From assembly GCA_937871785.1 (NCBI GenBank), contig CALMON010000169.1, positions 1 through 33,707 on the forward strand: a DNA stretch of 33,707 nucleotides. The letters run 5' to 3'. The number at the start of each line of letters is the position of its first letter. The stretch's first letter is position 1. Made by a program: the position numbers and the translations under genes. Source of the DNA: an uncultured Granulicella sp. GTDB lineage: Bacteria > Acidobacteriota > Terriglobia > Terriglobales > Acidobacteriaceae. Of this stretch, positions 8,868 to 17,928 are shown piece by piece. The notes below the pieces were generated by a model. That model saw only the letters and a program-made list of their open reading frames with translations. It was not told where the DNA came from and made no database searches.

Positions 8868-10049
8868 CTAAAACCTTCCCGCGTCGACCTGGTACAAGCT
8901 CCCACCTGCCTGTCCGCTTACCGCGACCAGGTAGCGGAGAGTTGTGGAATACGCTATGCGCTCGGGCGTGGAGATTCCCGTCAACGCGTTCACCACGACC
9001 ATATGCGTCGGGTCGCTGATGTTATACCGCAAAATCTGCGCCTGGTTGTAGCAGCCCACGTAGGCATACATTTCAAAGACCGTGATCGGCAGCGCCGAGC
9101 AGCCCTGGCCCGCAAACGTCGTCGCCACGGTCTGGAGCGGCTGCAGCACCGCCGGGTTCGACACATCGAACGACTGCAGTTCTTCGGCGTCGAAGAACGT
9201 CACAAAGGCGTATCCCTGCGAGACCGCAATCGACTGCGGCGAATGGTCGACCACCAGCGGGCTTCCAACCAGCGCCATGGAAGATTCGTTCACCACCTGC
9301 AGGGTGCTGGTGGTTGCCGCCGGCAGGCTTTCAGACCCTGCCGCGGCATACACATAGCCAGCGTTCACCGCCACATAGCTCGGGTTGCTGGTGCCTCCGC
9401 TGGCGGAGCTGACCAGCGTCGTGACGGCCGTAATCGCCGGGCTCGCCGGATTGGCGAGGCTGACCTTCGCCACCGCGCCGTTGGTCTGGCCGCTCGTGCC
9501 GAACAACGGGATGTACACGTCCGTCCCGTCGAGCGCGATGCCGGGAAACGGAGCCGCGAGGCCGCCCACCGAGCCGAGCGCGGTCAGCGTGCCCTTCGCC
9601 TGCACTGTAAGCGTGAGCAGCGAGTTTGTGTCGTAGCAAACGACCGCCAGCACCGTCGCAGCTCCCGAGGGAAGCGTCACCATGCCGCTCGGGTCCGCGC
9701 ACGGCGTCGTGTAGGTGCCGACGGCGACCGGGGTGCCGGAAGAAATATCGTAGCTATAAATCTGGCCGACGCTTTGTTCGGAAACAAAGGCATAGCTGCC
9801 CAGGGTCACCACGGTATTGGGCGAGCCCGTCGCCGAAGGCGTCACGCTGGTGACCGCCGCGGAGCCGGCACCTGGCGAAGCAGAAATGGGACTCGCGGTG
9901 ACCGCCGCCACCGGCATACCGCAGCCTGCAAGGGCCAGTGTGCCGCCGATCAAAAACATCACCGCCCACGCGCCTCGGACGATCCGGGCCGTTTGCCCTT
10001 CGAGGGAAAGCGAAGGCCTGCGCTGAAATGTCATCATGGGCCCGCTCAT
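8868..10049 (-). CDS. Lipoprotein with LVIVD/beta-propeller-like repeats
   Basis: Start trimmed from 10436 to MSGPMMTFQRRPSLSLEGQTARIVRGAWAVMFLIGGTLALAGCGMPVA (lipobox LAGC). Repeats such as YAFVSEQSVGQIYSYDISSGTPVAVGTY, YAFVTFFDAEELQSFDVSNPAVLQPLQT and YAYVGCYNQAQILRYNISDPTHMVVVN. Confidence 0.75.
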   Translation of the reverse strand: MSGPMMTFQRRPSLSLEGQTARIVRGAWAVMFLIGGTLALAGCGMPVAAVTASPISASPGAGSAAVTSVTPSATGSPNTVVTLGSYAFVSEQSVGQIYSYDISSGTPVAVGTYTTPCADPSGMVTLPSGAATVLAVVCYDTNSLLTLTVQAKGTLTALGSVGGLAAPFPGIALDGTDVYIPLFGTSGQTNGAVAKVSLANPASPAITAVTTLVSSASGGTSNPSYVAVNAGYVYAAAGSESLPAATTSTLQVVNESSMALVGSPLVVDHSPQSIAVSQGYAFVTFFDAEELQSFDVSNPAVLQPLQTVATTFAGQGCSALPITVFEMYAYVGCYNQAQILRYNISDPTHMVVVNALTGISTPERIAYSTTLRYLVAVSGQAGGSLYQVDAGRF

Positions 10050-10193
10050 TCCCAAAAAAGTCGCACAGTGCAAATTCAGTGTGTCCATCCTATCAGCGGC
10101 GGCCCGCCGGCTTCGTCCACAAAAGCCGTTTTCGAAAGAGGTTTCCCGATCCGGTCCCTGTCGCCGCGTCGGCGAAACGGGCTTTGCCTTATA

Positions 10194-10217
10194 GTGGGTA
10201 GCAGACCCACACTTTTT
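10194..10217 (+). terminator. Hairpin followed by T5 in the 5' leader of the S10 peptidase gene
   Basis: GTGGGT (10194-10199) AGCAG ACCCAC (10205-10210) then ACTTTTT, only about 14 nt before the predicted ATG at 10231. Confidence 0.4.
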
Positions 10218-10230
10218 GGAGCTCCTTCCC

Positions 10231-11931
10231 ATGCGTCGATCGACCCCGATCTGCCTTGCTGCCGCGGTGTACGCCGCCACTGCCGTGTTTGTTGCGTCCG
10301 CGCAGGCTCCTCGCGAACGGACGACTACCACGACGACGACCACGATGGCCGACCCCGACAAACGGCCGGCTTCCGGGTCTCCCGCGGCTCTTGTGTCGAT
10401 GATGTCTCCCGTCGCCGACTCCGCCACCGACGGCACCGTCTCGGTGGGCGGCCGCGAGATCGCCTATAAAGCCGTCGCTGGAACGATTACCGTCGGCGCG
10501 AGCGACGCGCAGGACGCGATGATCGGGTTGGACGGCAAGTGGCTTGCGGAAAGCGGCGTCGATCTGCCGGCCAGGCCCGAAGACCAGCCCGCCACCGCCC
10601 GCATCTTCTATACGGCCTACTTTGCCAAGGGCCTTCCGGCGGGAACGCGTCCCGTCACCTTTATCTATAACGGTGGCCCGGGTTCGGCGACCATGTACCT
10701 TCACATGGGCAGCTTCGGGCCCAAGCGCGTGGTCACGACCGATACCCAGCACGACCCCGGTGGCCCTTACCGCATCGTCGCCAACCAGTATTCGCTGCTC
10801 GATGCCTCTGACCTCGTCTTTATCGACGCGCCCGGCACCGGTTTTTCGCGCGTCATGGGCAAGGACGCGTGGCACAGCTTCTACGGCACCGACCAGGACG
10901 GCATGGCCTTCACGCGCTTTATTCGCCGCTTTCTGACGAAGTACAGCCGCTGGCCTTCGCCCAAGTTCCTGTTTGGTGAAAGCTACGGCACCACCCGCGA
11001 CGCCGTGCTTTCAAACGACCTCACCAGCGCCGGCATCGACCTCAACGGGGTCGTTCTGTTGTCGCAGATTTTGAGCTTCGACAACTCCGCCGACGGCGAC
11101 GACGCCAACCCCGGCACCGAGAACGGTTACTTCCTTTCGCTGCCCAGCTTCGCTGCGACGGCCTTCTATCACCACCGCGTGCCTGGCCAGCCGGCGGCCA
11201 GCCCGGCCGCGCTTGAGCCTTTCCTGCGCGAAGTCGAGCAATATGCGCTTGGCGACTACGCTGCCGCACTGCTGCAGGGTGCGGATCTTTCCCCGGAACG
11301 CAAGGGAGCCGTCGCCGCGAAGCTGGAAAGCTACACCGGCGTCCCTGCCGCGCTGTGGGTCAAGGCCAACCTGCGCATGACGGGCGGCGAGTTTTCGAAA
11401 TACGTGCAGGAAAGCTCCGGTCTCGCCACCGGCCGGCTGGATTCGCGCTACGAAGGCCCGGCGGTCGATCCGCTCGGCCGCGAAGCTGAGTATGATCCCT
11501 TCACCCAGGCCATCACCTCGGCTTATCTGGTTGCCATCAACAGCTACGCCCGCGCCGACCTCCACTTCGGCGACAATATGACGTACAAGCCCAGCGCGCG
11601 CGAGCCCGGCTGGCAGTGGGACCTGCGCCACCGCGTGCCCGGAGCCGGCTACCCGGAAGGCTCGGTCAACGTAATGACCGATCTCGCGCTGGCCATGAAG
11701 CACAACCCCCGTATGAAGGTGATGCTGATGGGCGGCTACTTCGATCTGGGCACGCTGTATTTCGGGGCGACCTATGAAATGAAGCACCTGCCCATCCCGT
11801 CCGCGCTGCAGTCGAACATCAGCTACAAGTTCTTTCCGACCGGACATATGGTCTACGTCAACGAGGAAGCTCTCCACGGCCTGCACGACGCCACGGCCGC
11901 CTTCATCCACGCCAACGAGCACGGCCAGTAA
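10231..11931 (+). CDS. Peptidase S10 (serine carboxypeptidase-like), secreted
   Basis: YNGGPGSATMYLHMGSFGPKRV, IDAPGTGFSRVMG, FGESYGTTRDAVLSN (nucleophile GESYG), GGYFDLGTLYFGATY, GHMVYVNEEAL; N-terminal signal MRRSTPICLAAAVYAATAVFVASAQA. Start 10231 preferred over 10216. Confidence 0.9.
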   Translation: MRRSTPICLAAAVYAATAVFVASAQAPRERTTTTTTTTMADPDKRPASGSPAALVSMMSPVADSATDGTVSVGGREIAYKAVAGTITVGASDAQDAMIGLDGKWLAESGVDLPARPEDQPATARIFYTAYFAKGLPAGTRPVTFIYNGGPGSATMYLHMGSFGPKRVVTTDTQHDPGGPYRIVANQYSLLDASDLVFIDAPGTGFSRVMGKDAWHSFYGTDQDGMAFTRFIRRFLTKYSRWPSPKFLFGESYGTTRDAVLSNDLTSAGIDLNGVVLLSQILSFDNSADGDDANPGTENGYFLSLPSFAATAFYHHRVPGQPAASPAALEPFLREVEQYALGDYAAALLQGADLSPERKGAVAAKLESYTGVPAALWVKANLRMTGGEFSKYVQESSGLATGRLDSRYEGPAVDPLGREAEYDPFTQAITSAYLVAINSYARADLHFGDNMTYKPSAREPGWQWDLRHRVPGAGYPEGSVNVMTDLALAMKHNPRMKVMLMGGYFDLGTLYFGATYEMKHLPIPSALQSNISYKFFPTGHMVYVNEEALHGLHDATAAFIHANEHGQ

Positions 11932-12143
11932 CGCACCGATTCCATCGGGAATTCGGACTGCTGTGGACGTATTTAGCAAGGGGATTCGTCCTATCAAAAC
12001 GGCAAATCCTCAATAAAGACAAGGACTTTCGCAAACCACCGAAGCGAAGGGTTTCGATAATCGTTGCCTTCGCGCAAAACCGTTCGGATAACGCGGGGCA
12101 GCCTCCCAAAAGGGCTGTCCGTCGCTGCTATACTCAAGTCCTC

Positions 12144-12186
12144 GAAGGTAGTTTTCCACCGGGGCTCGTCGCTGTACCGTACCTTC
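12144..12186 (+). promoter_or_regulatory. Leader inverted repeat GAAGGTA ... TACCTTC upstream of actA
   Basis: Perfect 7-bp arms 12144-12150 and 12180-12186, about 10 nt downstream of a possible -10 TATACT at 12129-12134 (no convincing -35). Confidence 0.3.
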
Positions 12187-12247
12187 CGCCCTGTTTATCG
12201 TGAGCATTCTGGGCACGAATACAGGGATTTATCAACGATCTCAACCG

Positions 12248-12276
12248 TCTTCTTTGGTGTACCAAGACAAAGAAGA
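12248..12276 (+). promoter_or_regulatory. Inverted repeat just upstream of the actA start
   Basis: TCTTCTTTG (12248-12256) / CAAAGAAGA (12268-12276), perfect 9 bp. An alternative inner hairpin TTGGT-GT-ACCAA (12254-12265) is mutually exclusive with it. actA ATG is at 12292. Confidence 0.4.
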
Positions 12277-12291
12277 AGCAGGAACGCTCTC

Positions 12292-13242
12292 ATGGCGCAA
12301 GTATTTGACCGCAACTCGAACGCCCTGGCTCGTGCGAGCCTGGTGCTGACGGGCTTGATCGTCATCGCGCTCGGTGTGGCGCTGAACTCGCTGCAACGGT
12401 CGCCGTGGGTGACCAAGCAGGGCCAGCGGCCGGACCAGCCCATACCGTTCAGCCACAAGCATCACGTGGAAGGCCTCGGTCTGCAATGTCAGTACTGCCA
12501 CACCCAGGTGGAAAAAGCCGCGTACGCCGGCATTCCCCCGACCAAGACATGCATCAACTGCCACTCGCAGATTTGGACCAACGCCAAGATGCTGATGCCC
12601 GTGCGCGAAAGCTGGGCTACCGGCGCGTCCATCAACTGGATTCGCGTGCATGATCTTCCCGACTACGTGTATTTCAATCACCAGATTCACGTAAACAAGG
12701 GCATCGGCTGCGCCAGCTGCCACGGTCGCGTCGATGAGATGCCGCTGATGTACCAGCAAAACACGCTGCAAATGGAGTGGTGCCTGAATTGCCATCGCAA
12801 CCCGGGAACGAACCTGCGCCCGACCAGCGAAATCTACAACATGGCCTGGTCCGGACCGTCGAGCCAGAAGCCCGTCTGGTGTGCGGACACTCCCAGGACC
12901 GCGACGGACCCCAGCGGCCGAGTCGCCACCGCGCAGCTTGTCAGCTGCACGACGACCAGGCCGAAGGCTGCCACCATCCAGGTCGCCATGCTGCAGCAGG
13001 AAGGCGGCTTCCACGCCAAGCCGGAAGGCCTTTCGACCTCGCAGTCGGGAACCGATCTTGAGCCGCACCGCGGCGACGGCGAAGGCCGTTCGGTTTCGGA
13101 TGTCAGCCCGATCGGCACGCCACAGATGCCCGCCAGCTACACGCGTTTTGAAAGCCAGGAAGCACTGGGTAAATACCTGACGCAGAAGTACCACATCCGC
13201 ACGCCCAACGAGCTTTCAAGCTGCGAGGTGTGCCACCGATGA
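12292..13242 (+). CDS. actA: Alternative complex III subunit ActA, pentaheme cytochrome c
   Basis: Start trimmed to MAQVFDRNSNALARASLVLTGLIVIALGVAL (TM anchor). Five CxxCH motifs: CQYCH, CINCH, CASCH, CLNCH and C-terminal CEVCHR. First gene of an act operon. Confidence 0.95.
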   Translation: MAQVFDRNSNALARASLVLTGLIVIALGVALNSLQRSPWVTKQGQRPDQPIPFSHKHHVEGLGLQCQYCHTQVEKAAYAGIPPTKTCINCHSQIWTNAKMLMPVRESWATGASINWIRVHDLPDYVYFNHQIHVNKGIGCASCHGRVDEMPLMYQQNTLQMEWCLNCHRNPGTNLRPTSEIYNMAWSGPSSQKPVWCADTPRTATDPSGRVATAQLVSCTTTRPKAATIQVAMLQQEGGFHAKPEGLSTSQSGTDLEPHRGDGEGRSVSDVSPIGTPQMPASYTRFESQEALGKYLTQKYHIRTPNELSSCEVCHR

Positions 13243-16200
13243 AGAACCTGATGGGAACCGACGCCCCTATGGACGTGAAGACCGCCAACACGCCGCCGGC
13301 GGCCCAGATCGTCAATACGATCGCGCCCGCGAAACTGACGCTCGCTGAGGTCCGTGCCAAGCTGGACGGCAAAACCGGCAAGCGCTACTGGAAGTCCATG
13401 GATGAGCTGGCCGACACGCCCGCCTTCCAGGAACTGATGCAGGAAGAGTTCCCGCGACAGGCCGGTGCCGGCGAGTGGGTCGACGGTGTGTCACGCCGCG
13501 GCTTTATGAAGGTCATGGGCGCAAGCTTTGCGCTGGCCGGTCTCGCAGGCTGCACCAAGCAGCCCGATGAGGAGATCCACCCGTACGTCAAGCAGCCGGA
13601 AAACCTCGTTCTCGGCAAGCCCATGTTTTTCGCCACGGCGCATCCGTTCCCCACGGGAGCCATCCCGGTTCTGGTCAAGTCGGATGCGTTCCGCCCGATC
13701 AAGCTTGAGGGCAACCCCGAGCACCCGATGTCCAAGGGCAAGTCCGACGCCTTCACGCAGGCAACGCTGCTCGACCTGTACGATCCCGACCGCGCCAAGA
13801 ACGTCGTCCTGCGCGGTTCCGAGTCGTCCTGGGGCCACTTTCAGCAGGAGTTCGCCTCTGGCGTCGCAGCTACCGGCACGGGCGACGGCGTCTACTTCCT
13901 TTCGGAAGCGAGCACGTCACCCACGCTCGGCGCGCAATGGAAGGCGGTGCAAGCCAAGTACCCCGCCGCGAAGCTGGTGGTCTATGAGCCCGTTTCAGAC
14001 AACGGCGTCGCTGCGACGAACGCGTCGTTCGGCGAGGCGATGTCGGTGCAGTACAACCTTGAAGACGCGGACGTGATTCTCGCGCTTGACGCCGACTTCC
14101 TCGGCGGCATTGCTTTCCCGGGTTTTCTTCCCTTGTCGTCGGCGTATGCCGAGCGTCACCGGTACGAAGCCGGTAAGCCGATGAACCGCATGTATGTCGT
14201 TGAAACCATGCCGACTGTTACCGGCTATAAGGCTGAGCATCGCCTGGCGCTCAAGCCCAGCGAGCTGGAAACCTTTGCTGCCGGCCTCGCCGGGGGGAAC
14301 GCCGCAGGTCTCAGCAATCCGGACGCCCAGAAGTTTATGGCCTCCGTTCTGGAAGACCTTAGAAAGAGTGGTGGCCGCGCTGTCGTTGTCGTCGGCCCGC
14401 AGAGCTCGCCTGCCTGCCACGCCGCGGCACACGCTCTCAACGCTTCGATTGGTGCCGTCGGCAAGACCGTGACCTACACCGGCTCGATTCAGTCACTCGA
14501 AAGCACCCCCGGCGCCGACCTCAAGTCCTTTGTCGCCGATATGAACGCCGGCAAGGTCAAATGGCTGGTCATCCTGGGCGTCAACCCGGTGTACACCGCA
14601 CCTGCGGACCTCAACTTCCTCGCCTCCATGAACCACGTGCCTAACACCCTGCACCTGGGCATGACGGTCGATGAAACCGGCTTCAACAGTACGTGGTCGG
14701 TGAACAAAGCCCATTACCTCGAAAGCTGGTCGGACGCCCGCGCCTATAACGGCATGGTCACAGTTATCCAGCCGATGATCGCGCCGCTTTACCAGGGTAA
14801 GAGCGCCCACGATATTTTTCAGGTCCTGCTTGATCCGTCTGTCAGCCCGTACGATGCTGTTGCGGCACAGGCGAAGACCTATATTACGGGCGATTACGCC
14901 ACCGGCTGGCGCAAGGCTCTCCATGACGGCTGGGTCGACGGCTCAACGGCGACAGCGAAGACGGTTGGCGCTCCAAAGGCCGTTTCCGCGCAGTCTCCTG
15001 GAGCGCCCGGAGCGGGCCTTGAAATCAGCTTCAAGGCCGATCCTTCGCTGTACGACGGCCGCTTCGCGAACAACGGCTGGTTGCAAGAGCTGCCCAAACA
15101 GGTCACGTCGCTTTCCTGGGATAACGCCGCGCTGATGAGCCTCAACACGATGACCAAGTTGGGCATCGAGGAAAATGAAGCCATCGTTCTTGACCTGAAT
15201 GAGCGGAAGGTCGTTGCCCCGGTCCTGATGGTTCCGGGTCACGCCGACGGGTCGGTAACGGTCTATCTGGGCCACGGCCGCATGGCCGGCGACGGCCTCC
15301 GCGTCGGCGCAGGCGTTGGTTTTAACGCGTACACGCTGCGTACGTCCGACCAGCCGCATTACGCCGGCGGTCTGACCATCGTCAAGGGCCACGGCACCTA
15401 CGATCTTTGTGTGACCAAGGTGCACTCGATGGAAAATCGAGGCTCTTACGCGCAGCATGACCTGGCCAAGATCCTTTCCAACAAAACTGGAGCCTACTCC
15501 CTCCCCGGCCATGAGGCTATGGAGCGCGCGATTATTCGCTACGCGACACTCGATGAGGTGAAAGCGAACCCCGGCTTCGCGCACGGGGAAGAGCCCGCCG
15601 AAAACGATCCGAAGTCCGCAACCGAGAAGGGCGGGGCCCGCGTCGACAAGGAAGGCTACAACCCTCTTGGCGAGTCGCCCAAGAAGGACGACAGCCTGTT
15701 CCCGGACGCCTGGCGTTACGACCGCTTCGACAAGACGACCGGCACGCTTCAAAACAAGTGGGGCATGGCCATCGACCTTAATTCCTGTGTTGGCTGCAAT
15801 GCCTGTATCGTCAGCTGCTATGCGGAAAACAACATCCCGGTCATCGGCCGCGAGCAAGTCAAAGTCGGCCGTAATATGCAGTGGCTGCGTATCGACACCT
15901 ACTTTGAAGGCGATCTGCATGCCCCGAAGGCACACTTCCAACCGATGATGTGCCAGCATTGCGAGAATGCCGGTTGCGAGCAGGTTTGCCCCGTAGGCGC
16001 TACGGTTCATACGCCTGAGGGCATCAACACGATGGTGTACAACCGTTGTGTGGGCACGCGCTATTGCTCGAACAACTGCCCGTATAAGGTGCGCCGCTTC
16101 AACTTCCTGCTGTACTCGGATTACGAAACGGAAAGCCTCAAGTTCATGCGCAATCCTGATGTCACCGTACGTTCGCGTGGCGTCATGGAAAAGTGCAGCT

Positions 16201-16460
16201 ATTGCATCCAGCGCATCGAAGCCGCGAAGATCGACGCCGACACGCAAAACCGGCCCATCCGCGACGGCGACATCATTACCGCGTGCCAGCAGGCCTGCCC
16301 CACCAGCGCGATTACGTTCGGCAACATCAACGATCCCAACAGCAAGGTTGCCAAGAAGAAGGCCGAAGAGCGCGATTACGCGGTGCTCGGCGACCTGAAC
16401 TACCGTCCCCGTACCACCTACACCGCGGGCGTTATCAACCCGAACCCGGAGCTTGCTTAG
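13239..16460 (+). CDS. actB: Alternative complex III subunit ActB (Tat signal; Mo-oxidoreductase-like domain fused to Fe-S ferredoxin domain)
   Basis: ATGA overlap with actA. SRRGFMKVMGASFALAGLAGC Tat motif + lipobox; Cys clusters CVGCNACIVSCYAENN, CQHCENAGCEQVCPVGA, CVGTRYCSNNCPYKVRRFNF, CSYCIQRIEAAKI...CQQACPTSAITFGN. Confidence 0.96.
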   Translation: MKNLMGTDAPMDVKTANTPPAAQIVNTIAPAKLTLAEVRAKLDGKTGKRYWKSMDELADTPAFQELMQEEFPRQAGAGEWVDGVSRRGFMKVMGASFALAGLAGCTKQPDEEIHPYVKQPENLVLGKPMFFATAHPFPTGAIPVLVKSDAFRPIKLEGNPEHPMSKGKSDAFTQATLLDLYDPDRAKNVVLRGSESSWGHFQQEFASGVAATGTGDGVYFLSEASTSPTLGAQWKAVQAKYPAAKLVVYEPVSDNGVAATNASFGEAMSVQYNLEDADVILALDADFLGGIAFPGFLPLSSAYAERHRYEAGKPMNRMYVVETMPTVTGYKAEHRLALKPSELETFAAGLAGGNAAGLSNPDAQKFMASVLEDLRKSGGRAVVVVGPQSSPACHAAAHALNASIGAVGKTVTYTGSIQSLESTPGADLKSFVADMNAGKVKWLVILGVNPVYTAPADLNFLASMNHVPNTLHLGMTVDETGFNSTWSVNKAHYLESWSDARAYNGMVTVIQPMIAPLYQGKSAHDIFQVLLDPSVSPYDAVAAQAKTYITGDYATGWRKALHDGWVDGSTATAKTVGAPKAVSAQSPGAPGAGLEISFKADPSLYDGRFANNGWLQELPKQVTSLSWDNAALMSLNTMTKLGIEENEAIVLDLNERKVVAPVLMVPGHADGSVTVYLGHGRMAGDGLRVGAGVGFNAYTLRTSDQPHYAGGLTIVKGHGTYDLCVTKVHSMENRGSYAQHDLAKILSNKTGAYSLPGHEAMERAIIRYATLDEVKANPGFAHGEEPAENDPKSATEKGGARVDKEGYNPLGESPKKDDSLFPDAWRYDRFDKTTGTLQNKWGMAIDLNSCVGCNACIVSCYAENNIPVIGREQVKVGRNMQWLRIDTYFEGDLHAPKAHFQPMMCQHCENAGCEQVCPVGATVHTPEGINTMVYNRCVGTRYCSNNCPYKVRRFNFLLYSDYETESLKFMRNPDVTVRSRGVMEKCSYCIQRIEAAKIDADTQNRPIRDGDIITACQQACPTSAITFGNINDPNSKVAKKKAEERDYAVLGDLNYRPRTTYTAGVINPNPELA

Positions 16461-16461
16461 T

Positions 16462-17928
16462 ATGGCGACCAAAAGCCCGATCACAGACCTCCGGCAGGAC
16501 CCTGCCCGCGTTTCGCTTTCCGACCCGATGATCGATCCGGTCACCGGCGAGTACGCGGTCATCGCTCCCGGCCACAACTTCAAGTCGGTCACGCAGAAGA
16601 TCGCCGGCATCGTCCTCACCGGGCACACCCCCCTCGCCTGGTTCGGCGGCCTTATGGTCGCTGGCGGCGTCGCCACCCTCGTTGCGGTCGCCGTCACCTG
16701 GCTGTTTCTCAAAGGCGTCGGTATCTGGGGCGTTACCATGCCTGGCGCCTGGGGCTTCGCCATCATCAACTTTGTATGGTGGATCGGTATTGGCCACGCC
16801 GGCACCTTGATCTCCGCCATTCTGCTGCTGTTCAAGCAGACCTGGCGCAACTCGATCAATCGCTTCGCAGAAGCCATGACGATTTTCGCGGTAGTCTGCG
16901 CGGGTATGTTTCCGCTCATCCACGTCGGCCGCCCCTGGGTCAGCTATTGGCTGTTCCCATACCCCAACACGATGAACGTGTGGCCGCAATTCCGCAGCCC
17001 GCTGTGCTGGGACGTGTTCGCCGTTTCAACGTACGCCACCATCTCCATCGTGTTCTGGTACGTCGGCATGGTTCCCGACTTCGGCACCCTTCGCGACCGC
17101 GCCACCCTGCCTCTCGCCAAGTGGATTTACGGCATGTTGAGCCTCGGTTGGCGCGGTTCCACCCGCCACTGGATTCGCTATGAGACAGCCTCGCTGCTGC
17201 TCGCCGGTCTTTCGACGCCTCTAGTACTTTCCGTGCATACCGTCATCAGCTTCGACTTCGCAGTCGCAGCCTTGGCCGGCTGGCATACCACTATTTTCCC
17301 GCCCTACTTCGTCGCTGGCGCGGTGTACTCCGGCTTTGCGATGGTGCTTACCCTCGCCATTCCAATCCGCAAGTTTTACCACCTCGAAGACCTCGTCACT
17401 CTGCGGCATCTCGATAACATGGCCAAGGTCATGCTCGCGACCGGGTCGATCGTCGCCTACGGCTACGGCATGGAAGTCTTTATGGCCTGGTACTCGGCGA
17501 GCCACTGGGAATTTTTCATGATGTGGAACCGTATGTTCGGGCCCATGGGATGGGCCTACTGGATCCTGATCCTGACGAACATCGCCATTCCGCTCACGAC
17601 ACTGTGGTCGCGTAAACTCCGCGTCAACGTTGGCTACTTGTTTTTCCTGAGCTTCGTGGTCAATATCGGCATGTGGTTTGAGCGCTTCGTCATTGTAGTG
17701 ACCTCTCTCTATCGCGACTACCTCCCTTCGAGTTGGGGAACGTACCGCGCCACCAAGTGGGATTACATGCTCTTCATTGGCACGTGGGGTCTCTTTACAG
17801 TGTTGTTCCTGTGCTTCGCCCGCTTCGCTCCAATGATTCCCATGAACGAAATCAAGATGATGCTGCCGCAAACCAAGGTGCGCCCCGGCGCTCCCAAGGC
17901 GGAAACCGTCGTCGAGGAGACTGCCTGA
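16462..17928 (+). CDS. actC: Alternative complex III subunit ActC (NrfD/PsrC-like integral membrane protein)
   Basis: MATKSPITDLRQDPARVSL...; multiple TM helices, WWIGIGHAGTLISAILLLFKQTWRNSINRFAEAMTIFAVVCAGMFPLIHVGRPW typical of ActC. Confidence 0.95.
   Translation: MATKSPITDLRQDPARVSLSDPMIDPVTGEYAVIAPGHNFKSVTQKIAGIVLTGHTPLAWFGGLMVAGGVATLVAVAVTWLFLKGVGIWGVTMPGAWGFAIINFVWWIGIGHAGTLISAILLLFKQTWRNSINRFAEAMTIFAVVCAGMFPLIHVGRPWVSYWLFPYPNTMNVWPQFRSPLCWDVFAVSTYATISIVFWYVGMVPDFGTLRDRATLPLAKWIYGMLSLGWRGSTRHWIRYETASLLLAGLSTPLVLSVHTVISFDFAVAALAGWHTTIFPPYFVAGAVYSGFAMVLTLAIPIRKFYHLEDLVTLRHLDNMAKVMLATGSIVAYGYGMEVFMAWYSASHWEFFMMWNRMFGPMGWAYWILILTNIAIPLTTLWSRKLRVNVGYLFFLSFVVNIGMWFERFVIVVTSLYRDYLPSSWGTYRATKWDYMLFIGTWGLFTVLFLCFARFAPMIPMNEIKMMLPQTKVRPGAPKAETVVEETA

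Noticed and set aside
10318-10347. ACC/ACG threonine run (TTTTTTTT) in the S10 peptidase, Val run on the opposite strand
   Set aside because: Short low-complexity linker after the signal peptide, common in secreted proteins; not a convincing phase-variation tract.
9003-10469. 488-aa + strand ORF opposite the beta-propeller lipoprotein
   Set aside because: Arg/His-rich antisense shadow; also overlaps the S10 peptidase start in another frame.
12064-12291. In-frame 76-codon upstream extension of actA
   Set aside because: No coding character and contains probable promoter/leader repeats; MAQVFDRNSN with a GCAGGAAC RBS and TM anchor is the credible start.
14943-16919. 658-aa minus-strand ORF antisense to actB/actC
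   Set aside because: Shadow ORF of a high-GC3 gene; R/H/A/D/G-rich composition without domain motifs, while the + strand carries unmistakable ActB/ActC motifs.
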